DNA of 64,000 bases from Leptolyngbya sp. CCY15150 (GTDB lineage: Bacteria; Cyanobacteriota; Cyanobacteriia; RECH01). Position 1 is the stretch's first letter. The number at the start of each line of letters is the position of its first letter. This document shows, one piece after another, positions 9,520-19,820 of this stretch. The position numbers were made by a program, and so were the translations under genes. Location of the stretch: contig NZ_JACSWB010000292.1 of NCBI RefSeq assembly GCF_016888135.1, positions 91,858 to 155,857 of the forward strand, written 5' to 3'. The notes under the pieces are model-generated. The model did no database searches and was not told the DNA's origin. It saw only the letters and a list, made by a program, of their open reading frames with translations.

Positions 9520-11694
9520 CTACTTGACGAAGAGCATCTCCTGATAGGTTGGCAAGGGCCAGAAGCTATCAGCAATTTCTCCTTCTAGGGCATCTGCGTA
9601 GCCACGAACATCATCCATCAATGGACGAAGGGTTTTGGCACAGTACTGCATCTTCTCTTCGGTGCTAGCAAAGTCATGCTTACCTAGAGCATCACTCAAC
9701 TGCCCCACAGCAGCAATCATCGAGTTGGTCAAGGTTGCAATCGTCTGAACGCTGCCCTTGTCTAGCTCAATCCCCAGACTAATTAGGTCAGTCATGGTAG
9801 ATGACAGAGAAGACAGGTAGTTAATTGCCGCTGGATAAATCAATGTTTTGGCCATGCTGATCACCAGCTTGGCTTCCACTTCGATCGACAGAATATACTG
9901 CTCTGCATAAACTTCGAAGCGACTTTCCAGTTCAACGGGCGTCAACACTCCTGTCTTTTCAAACAGATCTTCAATGTACTCTTCTTTCAGAACTGGCAAA
10001 GCGTCAGCCGTGGTGCGTAGGTTCGATAAGCCACGCTCCTCAACCGCCATTTTGTGCCATTCATCAGAGTAGCCGTTTCCTCCAAAGACTACCGCACCGT
10101 GCTCTTCCATGACCTCCTTGAGCACTGTGATGATCGCCGTGCTGCATTCCACGCCCTTGGATAATTCACTCTCTAAGCGATTACCGATCCAATCCAGGGA
10201 GTCAGCCAGCATAGTATTCAGGACAATCAACGGCCCCGATACCGATTGACTCGAACCCACGGCGCGAAACTCGAAGCGGTTGCCCGTGAAGGCAAAGGGA
10301 GAGGTTCGGTTGCGATCGCCCGCATCCTTAGTCAGATAAGGCAAGACATCTACACCCAAGTCCATGACGCCTTTCTGCCGCGACTCGGTCACCGTTCCGG
10401 TTTTAATTTGCTCGAAGACTTCTTCTAGCTGCGTGCCGAGATACACAGACATGATCGCTGGAGGCGCTTCATTGGCACCCAAGCGGTGATCATTACTGGC
10501 CGTGGCAATCACAGCCCGCATCAAAGAGCCGTACTTGTGAACCCCACGAATCACCGCACCACAGAAGACCAAAAACTGGGCATTATCATGGGGCGAATCA
10601 CCGGGATCTAGTAAATTCCCCTGGGTAGCATTCCCTACTGACCAGTTGACATGCTTCCCGGATCCGTTGATGCCCGCAAAGGGTTTTTCATGGAGTAGGC
10701 AGGTAAATCCATGCTTCTTAGCGGTATGACGCAGGACGGTCATTAGGAGCTGCTGGTGGTCGCTGGCAACGTTAGCGGCTTCAAAGAAAGGAGCAATTTC
10801 AAACTGCCCAGGAGCCACTTCATTATGTCGCGTCTTGGCTGGAATCCCCAGTTTATAAAGCGTTGACTCCACATCCTGCATGAAGACCTGTACCCGTTCG
10901 GGAATGGCTCCAAAGTAGTGGTCATCAAACTCTTGCCCCTTCGCTGGCGCTTTGCCAAATAGGGTACGTCCAGCTAACAGCAAATCTGGCCGCTGGCTGG
11001 CAAAGTTAGTATCCACCAAGAAATACTCTTGCTCGGCACCACAGCTAGAGTTCACTGGCGCAACGTTTGTATTTCCCAGGATTTTCAATACCTTATTTGC
11101 AGCTTTATCCATCGCCGTGATGGAGCGCAGGAGAGGAACTTTTTTATCTAATGCTTCACCTGTCCAGGATACAAACACCGTGGGAATACACAGGGTTGAT
11201 CCATTGTCCGTCTCCATGATGTAGGCGGGGCTCGTCACGTCCCAGCCGGTGTAGCCCCGAGCTTCGAAGGTATCGCGAATGCCGCCGTTCGGGAATGACG
11301 AGCCATCCGGCTCCCCTTGCACCAGCACCTTGCCCGAAAATTCTGAGATGACATTACCATCCCCCTGCACCGAGATGAAGCCATCATGCTTCTCGGCCGT
11401 GAGGTTGGTCATGGGGTAGAACACGTGGGCGTAGTAGAGCGCCCCCTTAGACATGGCCCAGTCTCGCATTGCCGTTGCAACGGTATCAGCAATGGAAGGA
11501 TCGAGCCGCTCTCCCGTCAAGATGGTGTTTTTAATCGACTTGAAGACAGGCTTAGGGAGACTCGCCTGCATTTTGCTGAGGTTGAAGACATTCTCTGCCC
11601 AGATCTCTTCGAGACGCTCCGGGGGCTTGGGCGGCATCAGCTCTCGATTAATAATCTGATGGACGGCTTGAACACGGGCAGCATTTCCACTCAT
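9520..11694 (-). CDS. glnN: Glutamine synthetase type III
   Basis: 724 residues, the length of GSIII rather than the ~470 of GlnA. It makes glutamine from glutamate and ammonia using ATP and forms dodecamers. GSIII features: [11 protein letters not shown] (metal-binding Glu residues), [20 protein letters not shown] (catalytic loop) and [16 protein letters not shown] [11 protein letters not shown]. In cyanobacteria glnN is often induced by nitrogen starvation under NtcA; I see no perfect GTA-N8-TAC in the 100 bases upstream. AAGGAA lies just before the ATG. The gene is monocistronic with its own terminator. Confidence 0.95.
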   Translation of the reverse strand: MSGNAARVQAVHQIINRELMPPKPPERLEEIWAENVFNLSKMQASLPKPVFKSIKNTILTGERLDPSIADTVATAMRDWAMSKGALYYAHVFYPMTNLTAEKHDGFISVQGDGNVISEFSGKVLVQGEPDGSSFPNGGIRDTFEARGYTGWDVTSPAYIMETDNGSTLCIPTVFVSWTGEALDKKVPLLRSITAMDKAANKVLKILGNTNVAPVNSSCGAEQEYFLVDTNFASQRPDLLLAGRTLFGKAPAKGQEFDDHYFGAIPERVQVFMQDVESTLYKLGIPAKTRHNEVAPGQFEIAPFFEAANVASDHQQLLMTVLRHTAKKHGFTCLLHEKPFAGINGSGKHVNWSVGNATQGNLLDPGDSPHDNAQFLVFCGAVIRGVHKYGSLMRAVIATASNDHRLGANEAPPAIMSVYLGTQLEEVFEQIKTGTVTESRQKGVMDLGVDVLPYLTKDAGDRNRTSPFAFTGNRFEFRAVGSSQSVSGPLIVLNTMLADSLDWIGNRLESELSKGVECSTAIITVLKEVMEEHGAVVFGGNGYSDEWHKMAVEERGLSNLRTTADALPVLKEEYIEDLFEKTGVLTPVELESRFEVYAEQYILSIEVEAKLVISMAKTLIYPAAINYLSSLSSTMTDLISLGIELDKGSVQTIATLTNSMIAAVGQLSDALGKHDFASTEEKMQYCAKTLRPLMDDVRGYADALEGEIADSFWPLPTYQEMLFVK

Positions 11695-11790
11695 ACAGGT
11701 TCCTTAGGATCGAACTTCTTGATAGTACTCAAAGCCGATCGTTGAAATAGACAGCAGAGATACCAAACTTCAACTATTCGGTCTTGGATC

Positions 11791-12753
11791 TTACGTTCTA
11801 CACGAGCAAGAGTGCTGACAGGTTGGACAATCTAGGTGAATCTGGCGGCGTTCGGTGGGTAGCCTAAGCTTTTGGCAACACACTGGGCAGTCAAAGGTCA
11901 CCTTCATCTCTCCATCCACCCATTCAAATCGATAGTCGGCAAACTGCGATCGCTTCCCCGTCTGAGGCGATCGCTTCGTCCACCACCGCCGCCCAAGATA
12001 GAGCCACCGCCACCATATCAGGCTACGAGCGAAAGGCGGTCTCGCTCCTTCCCTGCGGGCTATACGCAAGCCTTGACGATAAAGCTCCCGCGCCTGGAGC
12101 GTCAGGAGGCGATCAATACGTTCATTGAACAGCAGCGATCGCTTAGCCAACACATAGGCAAATTCCTCCGGCGTTAGGTAGCCTACCTTCGATGCCGAAA
12201 AATGGCGTATGGTTCTAGGGCCAACATAGCCAAAGTCAAGAGAGTCCTGTACTGAGATCCGGAATGCATTCAAGCAGGGCCATCCTACCCCTAGATATGT
12301 TGCAGCGGTATCGGTAAGAATTTCGTTCTCCAGAACATTTGGAAACGCTATCTTTAGGCGATATAAAAAGATATGAACAATTTCATGGGCAAGCAGGGCT
12401 GGAATATCTTGGCTATCGAAACGATAACGCTCATGCAAGCGCACCAGATAATCATCTGCAGAAGACAGTTCTACTTGGGCAGGGCAGGGCAAGCTAGAAC
12501 TAAAATTCACCAAGATTCTACCTATCGGCAAGCCTAGATAATGCGCGATGCGTCCGGCTAGCTGCTGCACCTCAATCACAATATCTGCTGATGGATGAAT
12601 GAAGATATCTGCGGGTGGAAGACTAGCTGCATACATCGACAGCTTTTGCTGAGGCAAGCGTTGATGCAGCAGCTTAATTGATGTCTTGACGCTGCTCAGG
12701 TGCGGGTATCCTCGCACAATTTTTGCCGTTGAATGATCGGTTGGTTGTTTCAT
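11791..12753 (-). CDS. Putative zinc metallopeptidase-like protein with C-terminal zinc ribbon
   Basis: 320 residues. AHEIVHIF (HExxH at about 123-127) followed by ENEILTDTAATYLG (about 142-155) fits a gluzincin-type Zn site with the third ligand in ExxxD/A. The C-terminal 40 residues carry CPVC and CPTC pairs and a final CSC, a zinc-ribbon-like knuckle. No signal peptide or membrane segment, so it should be cytoplasmic. The family is not one I can name. It is separated from glnN by about 100 bases on the same strand, and no functional link is evident. Confidence 0.6.
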   Translation of the reverse strand: MKQPTDHSTAKIVRGYPHLSSVKTSIKLLHQRLPQQKLSMYAASLPPADIFIHPSADIVIEVQQLAGRIAHYLGLPIGRILVNFSSSLPCPAQVELSSADDYLVRLHERYRFDSQDIPALLAHEIVHIFLYRLKIAFPNVLENEILTDTAATYLGVGWPCLNAFRISVQDSLDFGYVGPRTIRHFSASKVGYLTPEEFAYVLAKRSLLFNERIDRLLTLQARELYRQGLRIARREGARPPFARSLIWWRWLYLGRRWWTKRSPQTGKRSQFADYRFEWVDGEMKVTFDCPVCCQKLRLPTERRQIHLDCPTCQHSCSCRT

Positions 12754-13072
12754 GCCACAACAGGAGCCCAGATGATGATGGGTGGATCAACAGACAGGAA
12801 AACGGCATAAAGGAAGTCATTCTAGGGCGTGTTTTACAACTCACCTAAACCCTGATTCTCTCGTACGAAAGATCAAGGGGTTTAGCAGGTTTTAAACCAG
12901 AGCCTAGCACTATGACTTGAGGAAGATTGTGCAGCAAGGTAAGCCTGAATGAGAAGGAAAAGCGATCGCCCTTTGAGTCGATAAGAATGACGGCTTGCCC
13001 CTAACGGTTGCAACCAGTGCTAATCTTACTCATCTCTAAAAGAGCGATCGCTCCTCCGTGGTCTTGCAAAAC
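12754..13072. other. Intergenic region
   Basis: No gene seen. CTAAACCC (12846-12853) and GGGTTTAG (12877-12885 area) form an imperfect dyad around CTCTCGTACGAAAGA; a similar ATTCTCTCGTA word recurs near 58750. The rest is unremarkable, with HIP1 copies near 12962 and 13043. Confidence 0.4.
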
Positions 13073-13738
13073 CTAATCCGTCAGGTCTTCCACCAGCATA
13101 GTTACGGCATCCTCAACAGCCTCGCTGAGCAGTTCATTCTCACGGCTGCTGCTAGAGCCGCCGCCAATACCTCTAAATGAGCCGCTAGAGGAACGTCCAC
13201 TCGCCTCACCATAGCCCTGCATGGCTTGCACAACTGCTCCATCTGAGGTGCTAATCATGCGTGCCGTGATGCCCACATTGGCAACCGTAGAGCGACTTGA
13301 GGCACCAATCCCCAAAAAGCTGCCCCCAGACGACTCTGTTTCCACATTAAACTCAGTCACCGACCCAATGATCACATAATCAACCCCTAGTTCTCGTCCA
13401 ATTTCTACAGCCCGAGCCACATCGGTTACATAACCTTGTCGTTCCCCAACCAAGCTACTGTCAATCACCGTGTAGGCACTATCGCCCACCAAGGCATTCA
13501 CTACCAAATCGCTAATTCCCGCCGCACTTCCCTGCCGCCAATAGGACAGGTAATAGTTGCTATTGCTGGTGGCAGCATAGTCAAAATCCAAAACAACGAC
13601 CCGCTGCGGCGCTTGCTTGGTGTGTTCTGTGATCATGGGGGCAGCGATCGCCGGTGCCATGAGCTGAGGCACTCCTGTTCCAGTGAGCAATAGGGCACCT
13701 GCCGAAATCGTCGCAAGGCTGGCAAAAAGATGATTCAT
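13073..13738 (-). CDS. CsgG-like exported protein
   Basis: 221 residues with a signal peptide (hydrophobic stretch about 8-32, AIAAP cleavage region). The mature part follows the CsgG/FlgO-type pattern: RVVVLDFDYAAT, then DLVVNALVGDSAYTVIDSS, EIGRELGVDYVIIGSVTEF and NVGITARMISTSDGAVV. Such domains occur in periplasmic or envelope assembly proteins and curli-type secretion. There is no lipobox Cys, so it is unlikely to be a CsgG outer-membrane pore. It has Ser/Gly-rich loops at about 136-147 and 182-198. Function not established. Confidence 0.65.
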   Translation of the reverse strand: MNHLFASLATISAGALLLTGTGVPQLMAPAIAAPMITEHTKQAPQRVVVLDFDYAATSNSNYYLSYWRQGSAAGISDLVVNALVGDSAYTVIDSSLVGERQGYVTDVARAVEIGRELGVDYVIIGSVTEFNVETESSGGSFLGIGASSRSTVANVGITARMISTSDGAVVQAMQGYGEASGRSSSGSFRGIGGGSSSSRENELLSEAVEDAVTMLVEDLTD

Positions 13739-14032
13739 GGTTTTACTCTACGGTTAGATAGACAACAAGACTTGGATGGTCGTGGACGCTAGCTTATAGA
13801 TATTCTTGGCGAAACGTTGACCCTATGCATTTCTCCACAAAGAAGCTGATCGTATTCAATCATAACCCGCCACATCTTTATGATTCTTAATATGAAGCGA
13901 TCGTGAAGCCTCCAGTCACCTCGTCCCTACGGATGCGGTCTTCATCGTGGATCACCATAGAAAAAAACCACTAGAAGCGATCGCTCCCTACCCCGCCGTC
14001 CCCAAACTCGCTACCATAGAATACGGTCTTGC

Positions 14033-14554
14033 ATGGGCATTAGTATGGGAAGCAATAGTCTACGTCAGGGTATCAAAGTGTTGGTGATCGCGATATTGGC
14101 GGTTTTATGGATGTTGCTGAGCGCCACGCCAGCGATCGCCCTGGAAGACACGGTTAACTACACCAACGCTAGCCTCAACGACGTAGACTTTTCTGGCGAA
14201 GATCTATCGGGCAAGTCCTTCATTGCGGCAGAAATGCGCAACGCCAACCTCAAAGGCGCAAATCTCACCAACGCCATGCTCACCAAAGGCATCTTGCTGG
14301 ATGCTGACCTAGAGGGAGCCAACCTAACGGGCGTACTAGCCGATCGCGTCTTTTGGGTAGGAGCCAATCTAACCAATGCCATCCTGGAAGACGTGACCGC
14401 CACCCGCACCAGCTTTGACAGCGTCACCATTACGGGCGCAGATTTCACCAACGCCATCCTCGATCGCTACGAAATTAAACAACTGTGTGCCAGAGCAGAC
14501 GGGGTAAATCCAGTCACAGGCGTCTCAACCCGCGATAGCTTAGGCTGTCCTTAA
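14033..14554 (+). CDS. Exported pentapeptide-repeat protein, probably thylakoid-lumenal
   Basis: 173 residues. Signal peptide with a hydrophobic core at about 14-33 and ATPAIALE cleavage region. The mature protein is a right-handed beta-helix of A(N/D)LxX repeats: [42 protein letters not shown] and ADFTNAILD. The C-terminal tail has Cys residues ([12 protein letters not shown]...LGCP), as in lumenal pentapeptide proteins where they can form a disulfide. Function of this class is unclear. An alternative ATG lies at 14045. Confidence 0.85.
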   Translation: MGISMGSNSLRQGIKVLVIAILAVLWMLLSATPAIALEDTVNYTNASLNDVDFSGEDLSGKSFIAAEMRNANLKGANLTNAMLTKGILLDADLEGANLTGVLADRVFWVGANLTNAILEDVTATRTSFDSVTITGADFTNAILDRYEIKQLCARADGVNPVTGVSTRDSLGCP

Positions 14555-14572
14555 GCTCAAATTCGTAAAATT

Positions 14573-14766
14573 CGTAGAATGCATTAGCGACAGCGTAATG
14601 CATCAAAGATCTATAAAACAGTACGTTACGGCTTCGCCTAACAGCACTCTACAAAGCAACTTATTTTGCACCCGTAGGATGCATTAGCGACAGCGTAATG
14701 CATCAAAGATCTATAAAACAGTACGTTACGGCTTCGCCTAACGGCACTCTACAGGGCAACTTATTT
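14573..14766. repeat. Two tandem copies of a ~94-bp repeat, 100-bp period
   Basis: Copies at 14573-14666 and 14673-14766 are nearly identical with a handful of substitutions. Each contains the dyad ATGCATTA-N9-TAATGCAT and a GTTACGGCTTCGCCTAAC element that can form a second short hairpin. The unit lies after the pentapeptide gene and before the convergent SGNH hydrolase gene. No coding sense is apparent. Confidence 0.9.
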
Positions 14767-14808
14767 AGTGAGGAGACGGTGCGTTCTAACCACCATCAGC
14801 GATGCACC

Positions 14809-15480
14809 CTAGGAGGTCGCCAGCGATCGATTGAGCCAATGAATCATCGGGTACCAGTTCAACACATCTTGCAGGAGGGCTTCATACCCAGCCGTATTAG
14901 GATGGAGACCATCAGGGCCAAGACGAGGCATCCACCATTGCTCGCCCCGAGATAGCCATAGATCAAACACATCGAGATAAGGAATATCGCGATCATGGCA
15001 AGCGTTTTGAGTTGCCGTCTTGTAGCGCGCTTGATCAAGGTGGTTGTAGTACAAGCAACCGGAAAAAGGCATATGTGCGCTATTGACAGGCGGCATTCCT
15101 ACAAACAGCACCGGACAGAGTTGCTGGGCTCGGTCTAACAGATTCTCCAAAACCTCAGTAAACTTGCCAAAGTCTGTCAAGTTACGTCCATCAGGTTTAC
15201 CAAGGCGGGCAGAATCATTAACGCCTACCGATAAGATAATGACATCGGGTACCTTGTTGCGCAGTTCACCCCGATAGCGAAACTCTGCTTCTAGGCGATC
15301 GCTCACTTGCTGAACACCATCACCGCGAATTCCCAAATTATAGAGAGCATGGCCAGGGCTAGTCGGATGCATCCAACTGCGTCGCAGTCGCTCTACCCAT
15401 CCTCCTCCCTCTAGATCGCCATATCCATAAATCAGGCTGTCTCCTAAAGCCACCACTCGCAGGGAGTGATGGCTTTGCAT
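14809..15480 (-). CDS. SGNH/GDSL-type hydrolase
   Basis: Predicted esterase/lipase of the SGNH fold. All blocks are present: ALGDSLIYG (nucleophile Ser), YNLGIRGDG (Gly block), SVGVND (Asn block) and DGLHPNTAGY (catalytic Asp and His). The preferred start is the ATG at 15480 (224 residues), which puts GDSL 12 residues in, typical for cytoplasmic TesA-like members; in-frame ATGs at 15522 and 15606 would add residues without a signal peptide. Substrate unknown, lysophospholipid or acyl esters being common for the family. Confidence 0.88.
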   Translation of the reverse strand: MQSHHSLRVVALGDSLIYGYGDLEGGGWVERLRRSWMHPTSPGHALYNLGIRGDGVQQVSDRLEAEFRYRGELRNKVPDVIILSVGVNDSARLGKPDGRNLTDFGKFTEVLENLLDRAQQLCPVLFVGMPPVNSAHMPFSGCLYYNHLDQARYKTATQNACHDRDIPYLDVFDLWLSRGEQWWMPRLGPDGLHPNTAGYEALLQDVLNWYPMIHWLNRSLATS

Positions 15481-15821
15481 GAGCGGCGATCGCGATTCAA
15501 AAGGATTCACCAGTGTTTGCATAGAAATAGCAGTTGTAGAGCGTCGTGATGGACAGTCGATACATCGAGATGAGAACACAGACGGAACTGTGTTTAAAGT
15601 ACCCAATCCTGTGTTTCATTCTTTGTGGATCTGTGGACTTTTGTAAACCCCTTGGCATAAATCTTCGAAAAGTCGAGACCTATATCCGGGGGCGATCGCT
15701 TCATAATGCTTTTTACGCATAGCATTGTGCAGATCCGTCCACCTCTATGTCAAACTTTACATGAACGAAACCCTAAGTCTTGCTAAACTAGGATGAATGT
15801 TCAAAAAAACTGGGATTTTCT

Positions 15822-16052
15822 ATGCTGAAGCGTTCCACTGTGGATAATGCCCAACTCATGCGTCGGGCCGAGGATTTAGTCAGTGCCGCTTCCAATCGGT
15901 ATCGCATCACCGTTCAAGTAGCAAGCCGGGCCCAGCGCCGCCGCTACGAAGACTTTGAAAATCTGGATGATCCCAAGATGAAGCCGGTGATCCGCGCCAT
16001 CATTGAAATGTCGGACGAACTCACTCAGCCAGAAATTATTGGCGACGAATAG
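15822..16052 (+). CDS. rpoZ: RNA polymerase omega subunit
   Basis: 76 residues. The omega subunit helps assemble core RNA polymerase by binding beta-prime. The sequence has the cyanobacterial RpoZ form: an N-terminal [20 protein letters not shown], a RRYEDFEN segment, and [20 protein letters not shown] at the end. Length is normal. A hypothetical exported protein begins 19 bases after its stop. Confidence 0.94.
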   Translation: MLKRSTVDNAQLMRRAEDLVSAASNRYRITVQVASRAQRRRYEDFENLDDPKMKPVIRAIIEMSDELTQPEIIGDE

Positions 16053-16071
16053 CGTTGACGGTAAGACACCT

Positions 16072-16767
16072 ATGATTTTGACGTTGAAACAGCGCCTGAT
16101 GCTCACCTTGCGACGCCTGAGGCCGTTGTTATGGATGGGGCTTGGGCTTGCTTTGGCGTTCATACCAATGCTGGCAACGCCTCAGGCAGGCGTTGCCCAG
16201 GTGACCCAACCCTTACCGATCGCCCCAACACCGATCGCCCAAACGCCGGGACGCAGCATTACGCCTGGAACGGCTAATACGGCCGACACCACATGGCGCA
16301 CGGTCTATCAACTACTTCCAACCCTGCCGCAAGAAAACTACTACATCAGTCGAGACACCAACGATGTAGCAACAGACAATACTCTTGTGGGGCGGATTGT
16401 GCAGTATCACATGAATGTTCAACAGCGATCGCCTTTCTTTCGCTTGGACTGGAAGCTTACCCTGGCAGATTATTTAAGAGTCAATGAGGGGATCAACACC
16501 AGCAGCTATCCCGGTGCCAACACCCTGGAGGAGAATCCCCTTGAGGGCGATCGCCAGGCCATTGCAGCTCTTAGCCGCGCCCAGCGAGATGAGCTAGTTG
16601 AAGTTTTGGTCATCCTCTTCAATCCAAACTACATCAGCAATCTACAAGCTACGCCCATCCACGATCTCTCCAGCCCCACCCCCACGCCAAGCACCCCAAT
16701 AGCACCGCCACCGTCCAGCTTGCCATCCCTACCCCAACCTGGCGACGCCCAGCTTTTAGCGCCCTAA
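16072..16767 (+). CDS. Exported hypothetical protein
   Basis: About 231 residues from the ATG at 16072; the upstream in-frame ATG at 16003 lies inside rpoZ. Basic N-terminus and a hydrophobic segment at about 17-38 (LLWMGLGLALAFIPML) indicate a signal peptide or anchor. The central part (about 80-190) contains YYISRDTNDVATDNTLVGRI and is globular; the tail is Pro/Thr/Ser-rich (PTPTPSTPIAPPPSS). No catalytic motif seen. Its position behind rpoZ suggests co-transcription. Confidence 0.7.
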   Translation: MILTLKQRLMLTLRRLRPLLWMGLGLALAFIPMLATPQAGVAQVTQPLPIAPTPIAQTPGRSITPGTANTADTTWRTVYQLLPTLPQENYYISRDTNDVATDNTLVGRIVQYHMNVQQRSPFFRLDWKLTLADYLRVNEGINTSSYPGANTLEENPLEGDRQAIAALSRAQRDELVEVLVILFNPNYISNLQATPIHDLSSPTPTPSTPIAPPPSSLPSLPQPGDAQLLAP

Positions 16768-16817
16768 GGTCAGCTCCTTTTACAGGTTTTTGTCAGGTAA
16801 CTAGCGTTCAACCGACC

Positions 16818-17198
16818 ATGGACAGCAGGACATCGACGCGACAGGTTAAAGAAGGCGATGGCTGGCGGCTAGGCTGGAATCCAGAATCAGAGCCGTTTGT
16901 TGGCCTTGTGGGCGGTGCCGGTTGGGCGATTGAACTCACCCGTGAAGAATGGCAGGATTTTTGTCGGCTGGTGCTGCAATTGGCCGAGACCCTTGAGCAG
17001 ATGAGCCATGAGCTGATGGATGAGGAGCGGATTTGCTGCGACGTGGAAAGCGATCGCCTTTGGCTGGAAGCAGAGGGCTATCCCCATGCCTACGAACTCC
17101 ACATCATTCTGCGGCAAGGACGGCGGGCAGAGGGCACCTGGGCTGCGGAGGCCGTGCCAGGACTAGTGCAGGCTAGCCAAACCCTGCATCTGTTTTAA
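16818..17198 (+). CDS. DUF1818 family protein
   Basis: 126 residues. The start VKEGDGWRLGWNPE and the central ELTREEWQDFCRLVLQLAE helix match the cyanobacterial/plastid DUF1818 family, for which a structure but no firm function is known. No signal or membrane segment. It lies 50 bases after the exported protein and before the DUF3122 gene in the same direction. Confidence 0.82.
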   Translation: MDSRTSTRQVKEGDGWRLGWNPESEPFVGLVGGAGWAIELTREEWQDFCRLVLQLAETLEQMSHELMDEERICCDVESDRLWLEAEGYPHAYELHIILRQGRRAEGTWAAEAVPGLVQASQTLHLF

Positions 17199-17264
17199 TG
17201 CCCGCGATGGATGACAGAATCAGTACAGCCAGATATGGTGATCCATAGGACTACCTGGTGACTC

Positions 17265-17855
17265 ATGGTGTTGACTATCCGTTTTCCCCATGCCCTGCTC
17301 AATCGATGGGGGCGGGCGATCGCTATCCTTCTGATATTCATCACGCTGACCCTTGGGTCTGGGGCACCAGCACGGGCTGACGTTCGTACCCATCTGGAAA
17401 CCCCAACCCAGATGCTCTACCAGTCTCGCCAAACCCTACGGGATCGCGATCGCCATACCTGGCAAGCGATCGCCTTCAAGCGAGTCACCCCCCACGACGA
17501 AACCCTTCTCTACCTGCGGCTCGTCAGCTTTCCTGGCAGTGTCGATATTGATCAAGACCAGCCGCTGATCCTGCGGGATACCGTCGGGCATACCCATCAA
17601 GCCCCCACCGCCATTGATGAACTGTTTACCCAAGGACGTCCCGGCAACAATGTCGGCCAATATCGGCTGACCGCAGCTCTCGCAGATCTACAAGGCGATA
17701 GTCCCCAGTGGCTGGTGATTCCTACCCATGATGACACCCTAGTGGAACTGAAAGCGCCGCCCATTGCCCTGCGAGAATGGCGAGCGATCGCCCAGTGCCA
17801 TAGCTTCACCTGTTCGGATCCCGCCTGGCAACAAACGCCCGACCACCTGCCCTAG
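17265..17855 (+). CDS. DUF3122 domain, exported protein
   Basis: 196 residues. Signal peptide with hydrophobic core about 17-33 and PARAD cleavage region. The mature part, with QMLYQSRQTLRDR, WQAIAFKR and LYLRLVSFPGSV, resembles the cyanobacterial DUF3122 family of lumenal or periplasmic proteins. Two Cys near the C-terminus (CHSFTC) could pair. Its stop overlaps the convergent HlyD-like gene by 4 bases. Confidence 0.75.
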   Translation: MVLTIRFPHALLNRWGRAIAILLIFITLTLGSGAPARADVRTHLETPTQMLYQSRQTLRDRDRHTWQAIAFKRVTPHDETLLYLRLVSFPGSVDIDQDQPLILRDTVGHTHQAPTAIDELFTQGRPGNNVGQYRLTAALADLQGDSPQWLVIPTHDDTLVELKAPPIALREWRAIAQCHSFTCSDPAWQQTPDHLP

Positions 17856-19240
17856 CGCACCGAGAAAGCTTCATCAAAGCGGCGGGTAATCGGTTCCAGC
17901 AAGAACGTCAGCACCGACTTTTGACGGGTGACAATTTCCGCTGTCGCCGCCATGCCTGGCGCTAAGGGCACCAACGTTCCCCGCACCGCTACGGCGGATT
18001 GATTGAGGCGAATCTGAGCCATATACACCAGCCCCAAATCTTCATCCAACGTGGCATTGGGACTGATGCGCACTACTTCACCCTCAATTACGCCAAACTC
18101 TTGGAACGGAAACGTTGCCACCTTGACCTTCGCCCGCATCCCTTCGGCAATAAAGCCAATATCACGGTTCATCACCTTCACCTCTAACCAGAGGTTGTCC
18201 CCGTCCGGCAAAATTGACAGCAGTTCTTCGCCAGGTGCGACCGTCCCTTCCGCCAGGGTGACCTGAATGTTGTACACCCGTCCTGCCACCGGGGCCCGCA
18301 CCGCATCGCCACCGCTGCGAATCTCCGCGAGGTTGAGCTGTCCTTCGATGTTCGACAATTCTTCCTGACGGCGGGTGAGCTGGCCTAGAATTTCACTGCG
18401 GCGCTCGGAGGTCAGTTGTTCGATCGCACTTTGGGCAGCCTGAAACGCTGCTTCCGCCTGAACAATCACCTGCTGCTGTCCCTCAATTTCTCGCTCAATG
18501 GACGACACCTGATCCTGGGCTTGGGTGAGGCGATCGATGGCTTCCAGGTAATCAAAGCGCGGGATGGCATCGCCCACCAATTCCCGCAGGCTGGCTTCCC
18601 GGCGCTCAGCATTCTCTAGGAACTGATAGGCATTTTCCAAATTGCCCTCCAGCCGAGCCAACCGCGATCGCGCTTCAGCAATCGTAGACTCCTGACGAGC
18701 GGCCTCGGCGATCGCTGACGTACGGCGGGTATCAAATTCCTGCAGACGCGCATCCAGCAATTGATCCTGCAACGGCACCCCTGTGGTGGCATTGCCGCTC
18801 CGCTCTGCCTCTAGGCGAGCTAGGTCTTGACGCACCAACTCCGCCGCCTGCTGTAGACGATCGACCTCAGACTGATTGAGATCGGGATCCTTCTCCAGCA
18901 AAATATCTCCCGTTTCCACCCGATCGCCCTCTTCAACATTGATGCTGCTGATCACGCCACCTTCCAGAGCCCGCACGGGTCGCACCTGCATCGACGGAAT
19001 CAGTTCACCGGGAGCGATCGCCACTTCATCTATTTCGCTGAAATGGGCCCAAGCGATCGCCCCAAAGACCAGCAGCGTTAAACTACCGGCCAGCAACCGC
19101 GTGTAGAGCGGCGGTAATTCTTGAACCGCTTTTCCCAATTCGTAGGACAGGTAATCCTCTGGCGATACAAACTGCTCACGGGTTTGGCGCACTTGAGCAG
19201 CTTGGGACGAGGGCGGCGCTGAGTTCGAAGATTGCATCAT
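17852..19240 (-). CDS. HlyD family membrane fusion (periplasmic adaptor) protein
   Basis: 462 residues. One membrane helix (about 46-66) is followed by a half-lipoyl motif (VRALEGGVISSINVEEGDRVETGDILLEKD), a long coiled coil (about 125-300, with many Ala, Glu and Arg), the second lipoyl half (VRAPVAGRVYNIQV) and a beta-barrel. This is the adaptor of a type I secretion system linking an ABC exporter to TolC. No ABC transporter gene is adjacent, so its partners are elsewhere. Confidence 0.9.
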   Translation of the reverse strand: MMQSSNSAPPSSQAAQVRQTREQFVSPEDYLSYELGKAVQELPPLYTRLLAGSLTLLVFGAIAWAHFSEIDEVAIAPGELIPSMQVRPVRALEGGVISSINVEEGDRVETGDILLEKDPDLNQSEVDRLQQAAELVRQDLARLEAERSGNATTGVPLQDQLLDARLQEFDTRRTSAIAEAARQESTIAEARSRLARLEGNLENAYQFLENAERREASLRELVGDAIPRFDYLEAIDRLTQAQDQVSSIEREIEGQQQVIVQAEAAFQAAQSAIEQLTSERRSEILGQLTRRQEELSNIEGQLNLAEIRSGGDAVRAPVAGRVYNIQVTLAEGTVAPGEELLSILPDGDNLWLEVKVMNRDIGFIAEGMRAKVKVATFPFQEFGVIEGEVVRISPNATLDEDLGLVYMAQIRLNQSAVAVRGTLVPLAPGMAATAEIVTRQKSVLTFLLEPITRRFDEAFSVR

Positions 19241-19373
19241 AAAATCCAGGGCACGAGCAATAGGGCAGTCTAGGCAGCGGTGCTGCCCAGCCCTAGTGTT
19301 CCCAGGTTAGATCAATCTGCCCGCATTGGTGAACTATCTCCAGCAGGTACAGGTGAGATACAGGTATGGCCAG

Positions 19374-19820
19374 CTACCCATCCAGTTGCCCATCAACGGG
19401 AGGGCGATCGCCACCATGGGACTGGGACAGCAGATTGAGCACCTGTTGGAAAATAGCTTCCTGGGGACGGGTTGCCAAAATTGATTGAACCAAGGCAATA
19501 AAGTCCGTATCTGCCTGGCTATCGTCTTGAATGAGCTTGCTGGCCGGATACTCTAGAGCCTGGGTTGCATCTAGTTCATTCGTATTGCCAGTGCGGATCA
19601 GGTTGCCCTTACGATCCCAGGTGAGCGATCGCCCCCGCAGGGTAAATTGAAACCACTGAATGTCGCCGTCCTGCACGTCAAACAGCACATCAAAATAGGT
19701 TTCACCACCGTAATACCAAACCCGCCCAGGCTTAAGCTGCTGCTTCACTTGTCGGAGAGACGCGCCCAGTTCAGCAATATCATCAGGGCTAACGGCATAT
19801 GTCCAATTGGAAGAGACCAT
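19374..19820 (-). CDS. Hypothetical protein
   Basis: About 148 residues from the ATG at 19820 (MVSSNWTYAVS); a longer frame to 19955 adds a low-complexity leader without support. The N-terminal 100 residues look like a small alpha/beta fold (VWYYGGETYFDVLFDVQ, IQWFQFTLRGRSLTWD), followed by a helical tail. I do not recognise the family. Confidence 0.6.
   Translation of the reverse strand: MVSSNWTYAVSPDDIAELGASLRQVKQQLKPGRVWYYGGETYFDVLFDVQDGDIQWFQFTLRGRSLTWDRKGNLIRTGNTNELDATQALEYPASKLIQDDSQADTDFIALVQSILATRPQEAIFQQVLNLLSQSHGGDRPPVDGQLDG

Noticed and set aside
11695..11790. NtcA site upstream of glnN
   Set aside because: No GTA-N8-TAC motif found in this stretch, so regulation by NtcA could not be supported from sequence.
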